NCBI GenBank assembly: GCA_016875665.1
Contig: VGPA01000077.1
Span: forward strand, 1-6,417
Direction of reading: 5' to 3'
DNA: 6,417 bases
Source of the DNA: Chloroflexota bacterium
GTDB lineage: Bacteria > Chloroflexota > Limnocylindria > P2-11E
Positions 6,165-6,417 of the stretch are shown here, one piece after another. The position numbers were made by a program, and so were the translations under genes. How positions within the stretch are numbered: the stretch's first letter is position 1; every line of letters starts with the position of its first letter. The notes beneath the pieces are model-generated. The model saw nothing but the letters and a program-made list of their open reading frames with translations. It was not told the DNA's origin and did not search any database.

Positions 6165-6417
6165 CTGGGCACTCGATACGAGGACCAGCCGCCGGAGGTC
6201 TGGGCGGACCCGGAGTCGCTCGACCCCACGCCGACGTGGAAGCAGTTCCTCCTGCTCGGGCTCCTGCTCGTGGCCGGGCTCGTCGCCATCGCGGTGTTCG
6301 CCTACCTCTCCCTCGCGGCACAGCTCGCGTCGCCGCCGGCGCTCGTGCCGGGCGGCCGCGTGGTGCTGGACCGCGCCGCGCTCCCCAGGGTGGGGGACGC
6401 GCCCTCGCGCGTCGCCG
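6165..6417 (+). CDS. Membrane-anchored protein, 5' part; possibly Rieske-type (partial)
   Basis: The third frame is open from 5922 to the window end, and from about 6177 nearly every codon ends in G or C, so it is coding. From 6165 it gives a polar, acidic N-terminus (TRYEDQPPEVWADPESLD, 3-20), then WKQ and one TM segment (about 28-52). An outside stretch follows, PGGRVVLDRAALPRVGDAPSRVA (about 62-84), before the window cuts it. The pattern V.LdrAaLP..G..P.rV resembles the lead-in to a Rieske [2Fe-2S] domain, as in cytochrome bc-type iron-sulfur subunits. The cluster motifs would lie beyond the window, so that naming is a weak guess. No ATG, GTG or TTG exists in frame between 5922 and the middle of the TM segment. 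The possible starts are CTG 6165 (CCAGG eight bases upstream) or CTG 6159, which overlaps the aminotransferase stop as CTGA. Confidence 0.7.
   Translation, partial: MGTRYEDQPPEVWADPESLDPTPTWKQFLLLGLLLVAGLVAIAVFAYLSLAAQLASPPALVPGGRVVLDRAALPRVGDAPSRVA

Noticed and set aside
4912..6321. A 469-codon minus-strand open frame over the aminotransferase
   Set aside because: It has Arg/Ala/Asp-rich composition with no domain and is fully explained as the antisense of the aminotransferase and the start of the last gene.

Overview
The window is a compact, very GC-rich bacterial segment in which every gene lies on the + strand and third codon positions are almost all G or C. The LCP-family wall enzyme with a LytR_C tail, the leaderless-looking promoters of the form TANNNT a few bases before the start codon, and the NTGA gene overlaps suggest a high-GC lineage such as Chloroflexota (Limnocylindria-like) or Actinomycetota. 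This assignment is inferred from style and has not been tested against any database.

Layout. (1) Positions 1-550: the last codons of an upstream gene, then a GTG-started gene overlapping it by 4 bases. Its product resembles the C-terminal half of an M23/LytM (or lipoyl-like) beta-sandwich that has lost its catalytic histidines. (2) Positions 551-615: a 65-base gap with a candidate -10 element. (3) Positions 616-3168: an LCP-family protein (cell-wall polymer ligase type) followed 12 bases later by a 12-TM major facilitator superfamily transporter. (4) Positions 3169-3215: a 47-base gap with a candidate leaderless promoter. (5) Positions 3216-6417: gatC, gatA, a class I/II PLP aminotransferase, and the 5' part of a single-TM membrane protein cut by the window end. 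The joins are TTGA (gatC/gatA), ATGA (gatA/aminotransferase) and possibly CTGA (aminotransferase/last gene).

How the genes work together. GatC and GatA are two of the three subunits of the tRNA-dependent amidotransferase. GatB is not in the window, and an aminotransferase sits directly after gatA instead. The LCP protein and the M23-like protein both point to the cell envelope. The MFS gene probably shares a transcript with the LCP gene, but no functional link is visible.

I found no mobile element, CRISPR array, RNA gene or convincing terminator, and no clearly new defence or biosynthetic system. The observations most worth a second look are the last gene's lack of any ATG, GTG or TTG start, the degenerate M23-like protein, the atypical LCP metal-site motif, the matching promoter geometry ahead of the LCP and gatC genes, and gatCA without gatB.
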